A stretch of DNA of 64,000 nucleotides from an uncultured Ignavibacteriota bacterium (GCA_903900335.1 CAIUMP010000017.1:62001-126000), one strand, 5' to 3'. Shown: positions 6,512-16,012, numbered from the stretch's first letter. Notes: generated by a model from the letters alone, not told the origin. A program made the numbers and translations.

Positions 6512-9274
6512 TCAATGCTTCACCACCACGCGACGGCAAATGACCACAGCGTTGCCTTCGGAATTGCGCCCGGTGACCCGTACAAAGTACGTCCCATCGG
6601 CTCCATCAACAGCCGGGGTCCACTGCCATAGCAAGGAGCCACTGTGTTCTGCTACCACATTCCCAAGTACGTCGAGTATCTCATAGCTGACTGGTGTCAA
6701 TCCGACGGGCAGGATGTTGGTCATTCCGCTGCTGGGATTCGGGAAGATCCGTAGATCTGTCGCGGTGGAACGGGTGATCGTCAATACATCGGACTTCGCC
6801 GGACGCGAGTAGCCATCGACATAGAAGTACATCGCCGCAAGGGCATTTTCCATCGTCACGACCAACGTGTCATGATAGACGGTGTGAGACGTGTCACCAT
6901 AGAAGTGAAGGATCACCGAATGCTTCGCGCCGTCAACCAGCGTATCGGGGAAATGCGAACGGATCTGCTGTGCGATGTAAATGTGGTTCGTATTCGTGAG
7001 GTACACCGTGTCGATCCGGATGCGAATTCCGATGTTATTGACAAGATCAATGCGATGTGCGTAGTAGTTGACGCTCGTATCACTGACCAGTGCGATGTGC
7101 TTTGTTGAGGTGTCCGTCATCGACACCGATGCTGTGTCGCGCGTTGCCTGAGCAGCCGTGCCCGTCACGCTAGCATACGCTGTGCGGCAATGCGACGTGT
7201 CGCTTGTGCTGAAGATCCCAGTCAGGGTAGCGGGGTAGCTGTTGGAGCTCTGCGAACGAGGGATGAACTGGAGCCACACGCTGTCGTAGGCATGGGCAGC
7301 GATCGTCCGAGGGAAGGTTGAGGAATCCACTCGGTACGAAGCGTCCGATGATCCGGAGAAGTGCAATGCCGTCAACGATGCAGAGGAGCCCAGTAGGTTG
7401 TGAATATAGACCCGGAACCGGCTCGTGTCGCCTACTTCTGTGAATGGGACAGACTGCGGATACAGGCTGTAGCAGTTGACGATGGTTGTGTCAGTCGCCT
7501 GCGCGGAGACGATGCGGGTGAACTCTCTCGTTTGGCTATAGGCATCATGATAGTGAACGAGCAACGTATCCCAGTGGCGTAACGTATCGTACGGCGCATG
7601 GAAGCAGAAGCCCACATACATCGTGTCATGAGAGTGCAGGATCACGGGTGTGCTAAAGGTGCTGTCATAAGTAAAGACGCCATGCGGATCGTGCGACCAC
7701 GCCCAGCCAACGATCGTGTCCACGTCAGCTCCGTTGTTGATGACACGGGCATAGGTGCAGTTTGTGCTGCCCTCCGGAATAGTCGCCGTCCAATACGGTC
7801 CGATCGCGATGAGCGCTACGTCCGGCGTCGTGGTGTCAATGGCACGGCCATAGACGAACCGCGTGAAGTACCGTGTATGACTATATGCGTCATTGTACCG
7901 CACCGTTAGGGTGTCCATGTGTATGGAGGTGTCATTCGGTGCGTGGAAGCAGAAGCTCCAGTTGATCGTGTCGTGGGAGTGCATTACGTGCGGGAAGGTC
8001 AGAGATGAATCCCACACGAACATCCCGCCCGTGCTATGCGACCAGGTTGCGCTAACGATCGTATCGACATCCGCACCGCTGTTGATCATCCGAAGGGGCT
8101 CGCAGCTGGTACCGTTCTTCGGCACGTTCGACCAATACGGCCCCGTAGCAGTGATGATGCCATCCGGGCTTGACGTGTCGTGTGCCTGTGCATAAACGAT
8201 CCGTGTAAATTCGCGATTGTGATTATAGGCATCGCTATAGTGGACGACCACTGTATCCATGTGGACCAGGGTATCCGTACCCGCGTGCCAGCAGATATTC
8301 AGATTCAGTGTGTCGTGGCTGTGCATCACTCGTGGGAAGGTCACGCTCGAATCCCAAATGAAGAGCCCGCCGTTGCTGTGCGACCACGCCACGCTGGTGA
8401 TCGTGTCATTGTCCGCGCCGGTGTTGATCATGCGCAGGTTCTGACAGTTCGTCCCACCGGGTGGAACGTTGCCCGGATAGTAGGGGCCGTAGCTTGAGAT
8501 GACGCCATCCGGACTTGTTGTGTCGTGGGCCTGTGCCGTGACTACACGCACGAGGTAGCGGCTGTGGCTCGACGAATCGCTGTAATAGACAGCCAGGGTA
8601 TCCGTGTGGATATTGGTGTCGGTGCCGGCATGGAAGCAAATGTTCAAGTTTAGCGTGTCATGCGAATGCAGAATGCGCGGGAAGGTCAGGCTGGAGTCCC
8701 AGATGAAGGTGCCGCCTGTGCTATGTGTCCAGGCTACGCTGGTGATCGTGTCGTTGTCGGAGCCCGTGTTGATCATCCGGAAGTTCTGGCAGTTTACCGC
8801 ACCCCGCGCGATGTTGGTTGGGTAGTACGGGCCGTATCCGGAGATCTCTCCATCCGGATAGGCATTGCCCTTCAGGATCACCGTCCGGGTAGTCGTGTCA
8901 TCCGTGAAGGTGATCGAACCCCACACCAGTGAAGACTGTGGAGTGAAGGTGATCGCCCAGTAGATGTAGGACTTCGTAAAGACCGTATCATGTCTGGTGC
9001 TGAAATAGGATGAACCCGAAGAAATCGTCGCGTGAATGTGGTCACCAGACATTGTTGTGTCCCCGAGATAGGATACGCGGACGTAACCAGTCATGGTGCC
9101 CTGACCAGTAGGCGTGAAGACCACCGTGTCCGGTGTCGTCGTATAGGCTGTGGCTCGGACAAGGCCGACGCTGCAACCCATGAGCAAAAGGACGAATAAG
9201 GCAACTCGTCGAATCATAGCATTTTGAAGCAAAGTATTCATAACTGAAGGCATATGTGGAGTTAGATTCCGCAT
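6512..9274 (-). CDS. T9SS-exported protein with four tandem ~115-residue Cys/His-patterned repeats
   Basis: A 920-residue secreted protein. A signal peptide (hydrophobic FVLLLMGCSVGLVRA) ends near residue 42; the true start may be Met12 or Met20. Residues 45-140 form a beta-rich domain. Four tandem repeats follow at about 141-255, 256-370, 371-484 and 485-597. Each has a conserved Cys near position 21, a GADxDTI segment, HSHDT near 63-67, FCFHA or ICFHA near 72-76, and YxDAYxHxR near 90-99. A further beta region leads to a classic type IX sorting domain (IFPNPSSGMTNI ... YFVRVTGRNSEG ... CRRVVVKH). The family was not recognised. The fold is presumably Ig-like, as in choice-of-anchor proteins, and the product is presumably cell-surface or released. 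It is monocistronic, with a hairpin downstream. Confidence 0.8.
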   Translation of the reverse strand: MRNLTPHMPSVMNTLLQNAMIRRVALFVLLLMGCSVGLVRATAYTTTPDTVVFTPTGQGTMTGYVRVSYLGDTTMSGDHIHATISSGSSYFSTRHDTVFTKSYIYWAITFTPQSSLVWGSITFTDDTTTRTVILKGNAYPDGEISGYGPYYPTNIARGAVNCQNFRMINTGSDNDTITSVAWTHSTGGTFIWDSSLTFPRILHSHDTLNLNICFHAGTDTNIHTDTLAVYYSDSSSHSRYLVRVVTAQAHDTTSPDGVISSYGPYYPGNVPPGGTNCQNLRMINTGADNDTITSVAWSHSNGGLFIWDSSVTFPRVMHSHDTLNLNICWHAGTDTLVHMDTVVVHYSDAYNHNREFTRIVYAQAHDTSSPDGIITATGPYWSNVPKNGTSCEPLRMINSGADVDTIVSATWSHSTGGMFVWDSSLTFPHVMHSHDTINWSFCFHAPNDTSIHMDTLTVRYNDAYSHTRYFTRFVYGRAIDTTTPDVALIAIGPYWTATIPEGSTNCTYARVINNGADVDTIVGWAWSHDPHGVFTYDSTFSTPVILHSHDTMYVGFCFHAPYDTLRHWDTLLVHYHDAYSQTREFTRIVSAQATDTTIVNCYSLYPQSVPFTEVGDTSRFRVYIHNLLGSSASLTALHFSGSSDASYRVDSSTFPRTIAAHAYDSVWLQFIPRSQSSNSYPATLTGIFSTSDTSHCRTAYASVTGTAAQATRDTASVSMTDTSTKHIALVSDTSVNYYAHRIDLVNNIGIRIRIDTVYLTNTNHIYIAQQIRSHFPDTLVDGAKHSVILHFYGDTSHTVYHDTLVVTMENALAAMYFYVDGYSRPAKSDVLTITRSTATDLRIFPNPSSGMTNILPVGLTPVSYEILDVLGNVVAEHSGSLLWQWTPAVDGADGTYFVRVTGRNSEGNAVVICRRVVVKH
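7484..8854 (-). repeat. Four tandem ~345-bp coding repeats
   Basis: These are the DNA-level units of the four protein repeats: roughly 8510-8854, 8165-8509, 7823-8164 and 7484-7822. Units 1 and 2 are the most alike (both carry GPYYP, then NCQN, RMINTG, NDTITSVAW and LNLNIC). Unit 4 is the most divergent. The gradient suggests stepwise duplication, with the newest copies nearest the N-terminus. Confidence 0.85.
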
Positions 9275-9360
9275 GAGAACACGACCCGCTCAGGATAGTC
9301 ACAGGGGTCTTGTAAATTGATAACCAACTCGTCCGTTGTCAATTAGACACTTTCAAATCC

Positions 9361-12300
9361 TCACTCCCGAGTGCCTTCTCGTGGCGTTCCCAAAGACAAC
9401 TGCCGCTTCTTGAGCATTAGAAATATGATAGGCGTTACGATGAGCACATGTATCGCGCTGGTGATCATTCCGCCAACCATCGGCGCGGCGATAGGACGCA
9501 TTACGTCTGCACCTGCACCGTTGGAATAGAAGATCGGTACCAGTCCCAGTGTTGCGGTCGCCACGGTCATCAGCTTCGGACGAAGCCGCAAGACGGCACC
9601 TTCGAGTGTGGCATCATACAAATCCTGTGCGGTGATAGCACCCCCGCCAACAGCTAACTTCTTGTTCAGCGCCTCGTGTAGATAGACGACCATCACCACA
9701 CCTGTCTCTGTCGCCACGCCATAGAGCGCGATAAATCCCACCCACACAGCAACAGAGAGATTCATCCCCATCAAGGCGACCAAGAACACTCCGCCCACCA
9801 GTGCGAACGGCACACTCAGCATCACGACACCCGCTTCCTTCGGATCGCGAAGCGTGATGCAAAGCAGGACATAAATGATTAGAAAAACCAGCGGAATAAG
9901 AATCCGCATCTGCGCCGCCGCGTGTTGTTGCTCTTCATACTCTCCGCTCCAAGCGAGTGTGTAGCCGGTTGGAAGACGCAGCGATTTCGCGAGCACCTGC
10001 TTCGCCTCATCGACAAAGCTGACGATATCCCTTCCGCGCACATTCAGTGTGACGATCGAGCGCAACTGTGCATTTTCACTCGCGATCATCGGCGGGCCAT
10101 TCACCAGCCCAATCGTCGCAATCGCACCCATCGGCACAAACTGCGCAGATGAAACCGGCTGCTGATTTAACAACGACCGAACACTGGAACTCTGCACAAC
10201 GGCAGCCCTCGTGCCTGAACTCGTCGAGCCAGAAGCAACCTGTGCTGCCTGCCCCATCCCTCCCATCCCATCGTTCGTCGGTGCAGCGCCCTCACTGGCA
10301 TTGGAGGAAGTTGTGCGTGTGCCAGACGAAGAGGGTGCAAAGCCCGCCACCGACCGAACAGAAATATCTATTGGCACTGGCAGCTCCCTAAGTGCTTCCA
10401 GAGATCCACGGTACTCCGCGCCATATCGCACCGTTATCGGAAAACGAGCGCGGCCATCTACCGCAGTGCCGCCACCGGTGCCCCCGATGGCACTGCTGAT
10501 CACATCGTTGATCGTCGCTTGATTGATGCCATATAACCTCGCCGCTTCCGGCTTTAGTGTAATGTCCAAGAACGAACCACCCTGTACCCGCTCTGCCGCG
10601 ACGCCCCAGGCTCCGTGCAGTGGCTTCAGTAGTTGCTCGGCATCCGTGGCGAGTTTCTCCAATGTGTCGAGATTGCTGCCGAAGAACTTCAGACCGAGAT
10701 CGGTTCGTATGCCGGTCGAAAGCATGTTGATGCGATTGATGATCGGCTGTGTCCAACCGTTGGCAACACCCGGCAATGCAAGCTCGTGATTCAGGTCATC
10801 CACGATCTTCGATTTCGTCATTCCCGGTCGCCACTCGCTGCGGGGCTTTAGCAGAATGATCGTTTCGATCATGGATTGTGGCGCTGGGTCGGTGGCTGTC
10901 TCTGCTTTCCCAGCCTTGCCAAGTACTTGCGCGACCTCCGGATACTGTTTAATAACGCCATCCTGCCACTCCATTATTCGCGTCGCCTCCGCCATAGAAA
11001 CACTCGGCACGAGGATGGGCATGAAAAGCAAACTGCCTTCATCCAGCGGCGGCATAAATTCATTGCCAAGACGAAGAGCGACTGGTATCGCAATAATGAG
11101 TACAATCCCGTTGAGCGCGAGCACGGTCTTCCCGTGATCGAGAGACCACCGCAGCACCGGCAGATACAACCTTCGGAAAAATCGCGAAACGGGATTATGC
11201 TCCTCGCTTCGCATCTTGCCTTTCATCAGAAGCGTCATCAGCACCGGCACGAGTGTGATGGAAACGATGGCGCTGCCGAGAAGAGAGAACGTCTTAGTAA
11301 ACGCCAGTGGATGAAACAGTTTGCCTTCCTGACCGGTCAGAAGAAACACTGGAAGAAAGCTGACGACGATAATAAAGATCGAGAAGAATATAGGACGCGC
11401 GACCTGCTGCGCACTCCTGACGACCACCGCACGATAATCATACGGAGCGCCATCCCTCTCTTTGAGCTCTTCCGCTTCCGACAAATGACGGTGGGCGTTC
11501 TCAAGCATGACTATGGAGGCGTCCACCAGAATGCCAATGCCAATCGCAATGCCGCCCAGCGACATGATGTTCGAAGAGATCCCTGCCCAGCGCATCAGCA
11601 AGAATGCGATGAGCACGGAGACTGGAATCTCGATGACAATTCGCAACGCGCTCGGGAAGTGAAAGAGGAAGATCAGAATTACGATGGTAACAATGACCGC
11701 CTCTTCGACAAGCGTGTGTTCCAGAGTCGCGACCGATGCTTCGATCAAGTCCGAGCGGTCGTACGCCGTCTTAATGCTTACACCTTTCGGAAGTCCCGGT
11801 GCTATCTCCGCGAGCTTCTCCTTCACATGCGCAATCACCCGGTCCGCATTCTCGCCATTGCGCATAACCACGATGCCGCCCGTAACTTCGCCTTCGCCAT
11901 TCTTATCCAGCGACCCGCGCCGTGGCGATGCACCGATCGTGACATCCGCCACGCGCTCTAGCGGAATGGGTACGCCAGCAGAGGAGCTTATAACGACCGT
12001 TCGGAAATCATCTATCGAGTGGAAGTATCCCTGCCCGCGCACATAATTCTCGCTTCCGTTCGTCTCGACGATGCGCCCGCCTACCACGTTGTTCGCGCGG
12101 ATAAGGGCGTTCGTCACATCGCCGATCGAGACGCCGCTGAGTTGCATCCTCCTTGGATCGAGATTCACCTGATACTCCCGCACGAATCCGCCAGCCGATG
12201 CCACCTCCGCGACGCCACTCACCGATTGAAGAGACGGCTTGATGAACCAGTCCTGCACGGCCCGCAGCGTGCCTAAGTCCAGTCCACCACCTTCGACCGT

Positions 12301-12726
12301 GTACCAGAAGATGTGCCCGACACCCGTGCCATCCGGCCCGAGCGAAGTCTTCGATCCTGGCGGAAGCATTGGCTCTATAGAGGTGAGCTTTTCCAACACG
12401 CGTGCACGCGCCCAGTAAAGATCAACGCCTTCCTCGAAGATGATATAAACGAAGCTCATCCCGAACATTGACTGCGCGCGAACCACCTTGACTTTCGCCA
12501 GCCCCTGCAATGCGCTGACCAGGGGGAAGGTGAGTTGATCCTCCACCACTTGCGGCGAGCGCCCCGCGAAATCGGAGAAGACGATCACCTGATTCTCCGA
12601 GAGATCGGGTATCGCATCGAGCGGTGTTGTCAGTAGTGCCCACACGCCGGCCCCCGAGATCGCAAGAAAGATCGAGAGCACCGTAATTCGGTGTCCGGCG
12701 CTCCATTCAACGATGCGTTCGATCAT
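9361..12726 (-). CDS. cusA: CusA/CzcA-family heavy-metal RND efflux pump, with Ser/Gly/Met-rich insertion
   Basis: A 1121-residue inner-membrane proton-driven RND transporter of the heavy-metal branch. The start MIERIVEWSAGHR, the motif PLDAIPDLSENQVIVF near residue 37 and the TM4 segment GILVDASIVMLENAHR are typical of CusA/CzcA. Copper or silver as substrate is inferred from the two CusF-like domains encoded just upstream. The protein is about 70 residues longer than usual. The excess lies at about residues 792-858, where a low-complexity segment (SSSGTRTTSSN ... NDGMGGMGQ ... SSVRSLLNQQ) interrupts the usual junction between ELPVP and FVPMGAIATI in the periplasmic part. It is last in a leftward operon (TolC, CusB-CusF, CusF, CusA), 92 bases after CusF, with a palindromic repeat in the gap. 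Confidence 0.93.
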   Translation of the reverse strand: MIERIVEWSAGHRITVLSIFLAISGAGVWALLTTPLDAIPDLSENQVIVFSDFAGRSPQVVEDQLTFPLVSALQGLAKVKVVRAQSMFGMSFVYIIFEEGVDLYWARARVLEKLTSIEPMLPPGSKTSLGPDGTGVGHIFWYTVEGGGLDLGTLRAVQDWFIKPSLQSVSGVAEVASAGGFVREYQVNLDPRRMQLSGVSIGDVTNALIRANNVVGGRIVETNGSENYVRGQGYFHSIDDFRTVVISSSAGVPIPLERVADVTIGASPRRGSLDKNGEGEVTGGIVVMRNGENADRVIAHVKEKLAEIAPGLPKGVSIKTAYDRSDLIEASVATLEHTLVEEAVIVTIVILIFLFHFPSALRIVIEIPVSVLIAFLLMRWAGISSNIMSLGGIAIGIGILVDASIVMLENAHRHLSEAEELKERDGAPYDYRAVVVRSAQQVARPIFFSIFIIVVSFLPVFLLTGQEGKLFHPLAFTKTFSLLGSAIVSITLVPVLMTLLMKGKMRSEEHNPVSRFFRRLYLPVLRWSLDHGKTVLALNGIVLIIAIPVALRLGNEFMPPLDEGSLLFMPILVPSVSMAEATRIMEWQDGVIKQYPEVAQVLGKAGKAETATDPAPQSMIETIILLKPRSEWRPGMTKSKIVDDLNHELALPGVANGWTQPIINRINMLSTGIRTDLGLKFFGSNLDTLEKLATDAEQLLKPLHGAWGVAAERVQGGSFLDITLKPEAARLYGINQATINDVISSAIGGTGGGTAVDGRARFPITVRYGAEYRGSLEALRELPVPIDISVRSVAGFAPSSSGTRTTSSNASEGAAPTNDGMGGMGQAAQVASGSTSSGTRAAVVQSSSVRSLLNQQPVSSAQFVPMGAIATIGLVNGPPMIASENAQLRSIVTLNVRGRDIVSFVDEAKQVLAKSLRLPTGYTLAWSGEYEEQQHAAAQMRILIPLVFLIIYVLLCITLRDPKEAGVVMLSVPFALVGGVFLVALMGMNLSVAVWVGFIALYGVATETGVVMVVYLHEALNKKLAVGGGAITAQDLYDATLEGAVLRLRPKLMTVATATLGLVPIFYSNGAGADVMRPIAAPMVGGMITSAIHVLIVTPIIFLMLKKRQLSLGTPREGTRE

Positions 12727-12770
12727 GATGTCGTATGGATGATGACTACTCTCTTCACGCTGATCCGACT

Positions 12771-12797
12771 GTCATTCCCACGTTCGCGGGAATGACA
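12771..12797. repeat. dRS3-like palindrome between cusF-like and cusA genes
   Basis: GTCATTCCC and GGGAATGAC form perfect 9-base arms around 9 central bases. It is a solo half of the element found in pairs at 23065, 27028 and 44989, and it lies inside the operon between two coding regions. Confidence 0.8.
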
Positions 12798-12818
12798 GGA
12801 TGAACGTCAGCAATCAAT

Positions 12819-13187
12819 TTACTTCTTCGGAATTACCGCTATAGCGGTCACCGAAAATTCGCCCGGCTGTGGCTCTGACAGTGTGAAGTTCACGGAATCC
12901 CCGACAGCGACGTGATCCAGCAGCGATGCTTTCTCTACATGATAATCCATCGCCATCGCTTCCATAATGCCGGGAATATCATTGTGCGATAGGTTCACGT
13001 TCGTGCGCGAGGAGTCGATGGAGATGACGATGCCTTTGCCCGTGCCGGATTTCACCGCCGCTGGTGCCGCCGCAGCAGCAGTCGAATCGGTGGCCACTTT
13101 GTCGTCGCTCTTCTTATCACAGGATGTGATGGCAAGAGTGCTTGCAACGAGTGCGATTGTAAGAACGGATGTACGTGTCTTGTGCAT
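12819..13187 (-). CDS. CusF-like periplasmic copper/silver-binding lipoprotein
   Basis: A 122-residue lipoprotein. The lipobox LAITSC puts the lipidated Cys at residue 23, followed by a Thr/Ala-rich tether. Residues 48-122 are a CusF-like OB-fold. The metal-site segment SHNDIPGIMEAMAM supplies His68, Met78 and Met80, matching the His and two Met ligands known from E. coli CusF. The position of the capping Trp of E. coli CusF (Trp44) appears to be Met75. Its likely job is to carry Cu(I)/Ag(I) in the periplasm to the CusB/CusA pump encoded on either side (27 bases after the CusB-CusF fusion, 92 before CusA). The family assignment is strong; the metal identity is inferred from family. Confidence 0.85.
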   Translation of the reverse strand: MHKTRTSVLTIALVASTLAITSCDKKSDDKVATDSTAAAAAPAAVKSGTGKGIVISIDSSRTNVNLSHNDIPGIMEAMAMDYHVEKASLLDHVAVGDSVNFTLSEPQPGEFSVTAIAVIPKK

Positions 13188-13213
13188 GATGAATTGATGT
13201 GTTTGTGAATTTC

Positions 13214-14626
13214 TTATTGTGCTTCGATGTCCGTGATCTCATACTGTCCATCGGATACCCTGGTTAGCGTAAACCGAACAGACGCATTTACTTTTACTTT
13301 CTCCAGCATCGCCGCGCTGCTCGCCCTGTAGGCCATCGTCATCGCGGCCATTACACCTGGGATGTTACCATGGTCGAGCGTGATCGTTTGCTTCTGCTTG
13401 TCGATGCCGCGCACCAATCCGGTGGATTCTCCGGACGATTTGCCGGACTCGCTGCCTTTCGACATATCCATCCCGGCCATCGGATTGTTCTCCGAGATCT
13501 GATGCTCCGCGTCCAGCATAAATGCTCCTTGAACCGCAACCGCCTCGCCGCCCTTTAGGCCACTGCGTATCAGGGTGAATCCATCTCCCGACGATGGGCC
13601 TAGTGTTACCTGATGGCTTAAGAATACATTATCACCATCGTGAACCCATACGAAATCACCAGTGCCGGAGCGAACAACCGCGCTCGTCGGTACAGCTAAC
13701 GCGCTCTCACTGCCGCTGTTGATCTGAGCGGTGAACGTCATGCCGGGACGCAGTTTGTATCCAGTGTTGTTGAAGGATGCGCGAACTCGCACGGTCCGCG
13801 ATGCCTGGTCCTCCATCGGTGAAATGAAAATGATCGGGCCAGAGAAATGTAGGTTTGGATAGGCGTTGGATTGAATGGTAACTGTCTGTCCGAGCTTCAC
13901 GCTGCTAATGTCCGTTTCCTGAACATCCACCTCGGCCCACACAGTTGAAAGATCGACGAGTTGAAAGATGGTAGTCCCTTCATCGACATACGCACCCTCC
14001 TGCGTTTGCTTTTGTACGACAAGCCCACTCGCCGGCGAGGTAACTCTCACAACATTCGTCAGTTCACCGTTCGTCTCCAGCGCGCGAATGTGTTCGCTAG
14101 TCAGCCCGTACAATGCAAGCCGCTTCCTTCCAACTTCGATCAACCCTGTGTTGGGATGCCCGTGGTGCATAGCGGGGGAGGCCATGATCTCGTTGTCGCG
14201 CTTCTCGCGTTCGGCGATGAGCAGCTCTTGCTCTGCGTTCAGAATCTCGGGGCTATAGAAATCGAAGAGTGGCTCGCCCTGCTTGACATAGGTACCGGTC
14301 GCGTTGACGAACAATTTCTCAATGCGCCCTCGTGCGCGGGCCGCGATCGTTCGCTCACCCGTTTCCGGAGCCACGATGAGCCCAATGGCAGAGATCGTGT
14401 TCTCGACGCTCCGCTTTTCCACCGTGGCCACGGCAATGTTGGCACGAACGACCGAGAGATTCGAAAGCTGGACCGTCGCCACCTTCTGCGCCTCTAAGGA
14501 TGTGGCCGTTGGAGTAGACACGCTCCAGGTCGTCTTTTGCGTCGATGGACGAAAGTACAAGAGGGCCGCAACCCCAACCACCGCGATGCCCAGAAGCGCG
14601 AAAAGCCATTTGACCTGTTTGTTCAT
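13214..14626 (-). CDS. cusB: CusB-type membrane fusion protein with C-terminal CusF-like domain
   Basis: A 470-residue periplasmic adaptor of the heavy-metal RND system. An N-terminal anchor (LFALLGIAVVGVAALLYF) is followed by barrel-sandwich and hairpin regions (SAIGLIVAPETGERTIAARARGR near 79-101, VTSPASGLVVQKQ near 195-207) and the beta-barrel region (RVRASFNNTGYKLRPGMTF). A Met-rich linker (NPMAGMDMSKGSESG, about 381-395) joins it to a complete CusF-like domain at 403-470 whose site LDHGNIPGVMAAMTM gives His419, Met429 and Met431, with Met426 at the Trp44 position. The fusion would tether the metallochaperone to the adaptor. It lies 9 bases after the TolC gene and 26 bases before a second, free CusF lipoprotein gene. 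Confidence 0.92.
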   Translation of the reverse strand: MNKQVKWLFALLGIAVVGVAALLYFRPSTQKTTWSVSTPTATSLEAQKVATVQLSNLSVVRANIAVATVEKRSVENTISAIGLIVAPETGERTIAARARGRIEKLFVNATGTYVKQGEPLFDFYSPEILNAEQELLIAEREKRDNEIMASPAMHHGHPNTGLIEVGRKRLALYGLTSEHIRALETNGELTNVVRVTSPASGLVVQKQTQEGAYVDEGTTIFQLVDLSTVWAEVDVQETDISSVKLGQTVTIQSNAYPNLHFSGPIIFISPMEDQASRTVRVRASFNNTGYKLRPGMTFTAQINSGSESALAVPTSAVVRSGTGDFVWVHDGDNVFLSHQVTLGPSSGDGFTLIRSGLKGGEAVAVQGAFMLDAEHQISENNPMAGMDMSKGSESGKSSGESTGLVRGIDKQKQTITLDHGNIPGVMAAMTMAYRASSAAMLEKVKVNASVRFTLTRVSDGQYEITDIEAQ

Positions 14627-14635
14627 AGCGTTGTC

Positions 14636-16012
14636 TTAATATTCTGTATAGCGCACCAGATCCATCCCGGTCTCATACTCTATCTCCGCGAGTGCTTTGT
14701 TATATTCTGCCTCGATCTGAAACTCGTCATGCTCCCGATGCAGCATGGCAAGTTCGTTGCGCAGCACATCATTCGCGCTGGCTTTGTTGTAGGTGTAATT
14801 CGCGTTTGTCGTCGCAAGGCTTGTGGACGCCGCCGGCAGAACTTCATCCTTAAGCAGTTCGTACTCCTTGCGAAGTCCCTCCAGTCGCGCAAGCTGGGTT
14901 TCGATCATTGTATGTATATCCAGCTTCTCTGCTCGCTCTTGGGAGAGTTTCATCGTGCGCATCGCATCGGCCTCCCCGGTTGCTTCTTCGCGCCGATTGG
15001 TGTGGAGGAACGGCAGATCAAAGCTCACGCTCGCCGAGAGCAGATCGTTCTGTGCCATTGCGGTCGGCATCGGATTCAGCGGTGTGTTCGGCGCAAGGCG
15101 GTCGCGCTGCATGTAACTGAGTGAGACCTGAAAGTCGGGGTACTTATCGAGATCATTGCGCGCGGACATCCGCCGATACGTCTCGACCTGCGAACGAATG
15201 CCCGCTAGCTTCGCCCGATGTATCGCGGCAATGGAGTCCAGCTCGGGAAGCGTGAACCCCAACTGCGGGAGGCCGAGATGCGGCACGATGTTAAATTCGG
15301 AAGCGGGCAGCCCACTGGCGCGCTCCAATTCACTTCGCTTCATCGCCACCATCATCTGGTCCTCGATGATCTGCTTCTTGATGTCGCTGCGTTCGAGCTG
15401 CAAATTGAGCACATCCTGCTGCGTTGCCGTGGCGGTTGTGAGTCGCTGTTCAGTAGAGGCGATCAGATTATCCACCGCGTCTGCATGGCTGTGGTTCGTG
15501 GTTATTGCACGGTCCAAGTGATACAGATCGAAGTACGCCAGTTTCACATCACGCCGCAGCGCATTGCGCTCTTCTGCAAGATCGAAGGTGGATTTCACCG
15601 TATCCTGCGCCGCGATGTTTCGCTCTGCACCAAGCTTGCCGGGATAGGGGAACATCTGGCTAATGCCGATCATCCTGCCGGTCATCATCTCCTGCGAGAA
15701 GCTGAAACTTGTAACCGGAACACCTTGCACTCCGAGCATCAGCATTGGGTTTGCCAGTGACGACTTGTCCGCGATGCGATGTCCTGCCGCAGAAATTGCA
15801 GCGCGTTGCTCGGCTAGCATCGGATGCTGTTCGATCGCGTTGAGCAGATGGTAAAGCCCAATCATGCTCGTATCAGAAGCGTTGTTGCTGATTCCGCCTT
15901 CAGAAACGCGGCTCAGATTCGCCTGCTTGCGTGCCGGTTGTGACACGGCTACGCTCGCCGCGAGCAGCAGCAACATAGAACATCCGAATTGTGTAAGGTA
16001 CCGTTTAAGCAT
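14636..16012 (-). CDS. TolC-family outer-membrane channel of the heavy-metal efflux operon
   Basis: A 458-residue outer-membrane efflux protein of the CusC/CzcC type. A signal peptide (MLKRYLTQFGCSMLLLLAASVAVSQ) precedes the usual duplicated half-repeats of coiled-coil alpha-barrel, for example HRIADKSSLANPMLMLGVQG near residue 77 and the RREEATGEADAMRTMKLSQ region in the second half. It would form the outer-membrane duct for the CusB/CusA pump encoded immediately downstream (9-base gap). It is the first large gene of the operon; the Cys-rich small secreted protein lies 104 bases upstream in the same orientation. Confidence 0.9.
   Translation of the reverse strand: MLKRYLTQFGCSMLLLLAASVAVSQPARKQANLSRVSEGGISNNASDTSMIGLYHLLNAIEQHPMLAEQRAAISAAGHRIADKSSLANPMLMLGVQGVPVTSFSFSQEMMTGRMIGISQMFPYPGKLGAERNIAAQDTVKSTFDLAEERNALRRDVKLAYFDLYHLDRAITTNHSHADAVDNLIASTEQRLTTATATQQDVLNLQLERSDIKKQIIEDQMMVAMKRSELERASGLPASEFNIVPHLGLPQLGFTLPELDSIAAIHRAKLAGIRSQVETYRRMSARNDLDKYPDFQVSLSYMQRDRLAPNTPLNPMPTAMAQNDLLSASVSFDLPFLHTNRREEATGEADAMRTMKLSQERAEKLDIHTMIETQLARLEGLRKEYELLKDEVLPAASTSLATTNANYTYNKASANDVLRNELAMLHREHDEFQIEAEYNKALAEIEYETGMDLVRYTEY

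Noticed and set aside
10876-11961. Long plus-strand ORF (361 codons) opposite cusA
   Set aside because: It is antisense to a strongly conserved RND transporter, has a biased His/Arg/Asp composition and matches no family.
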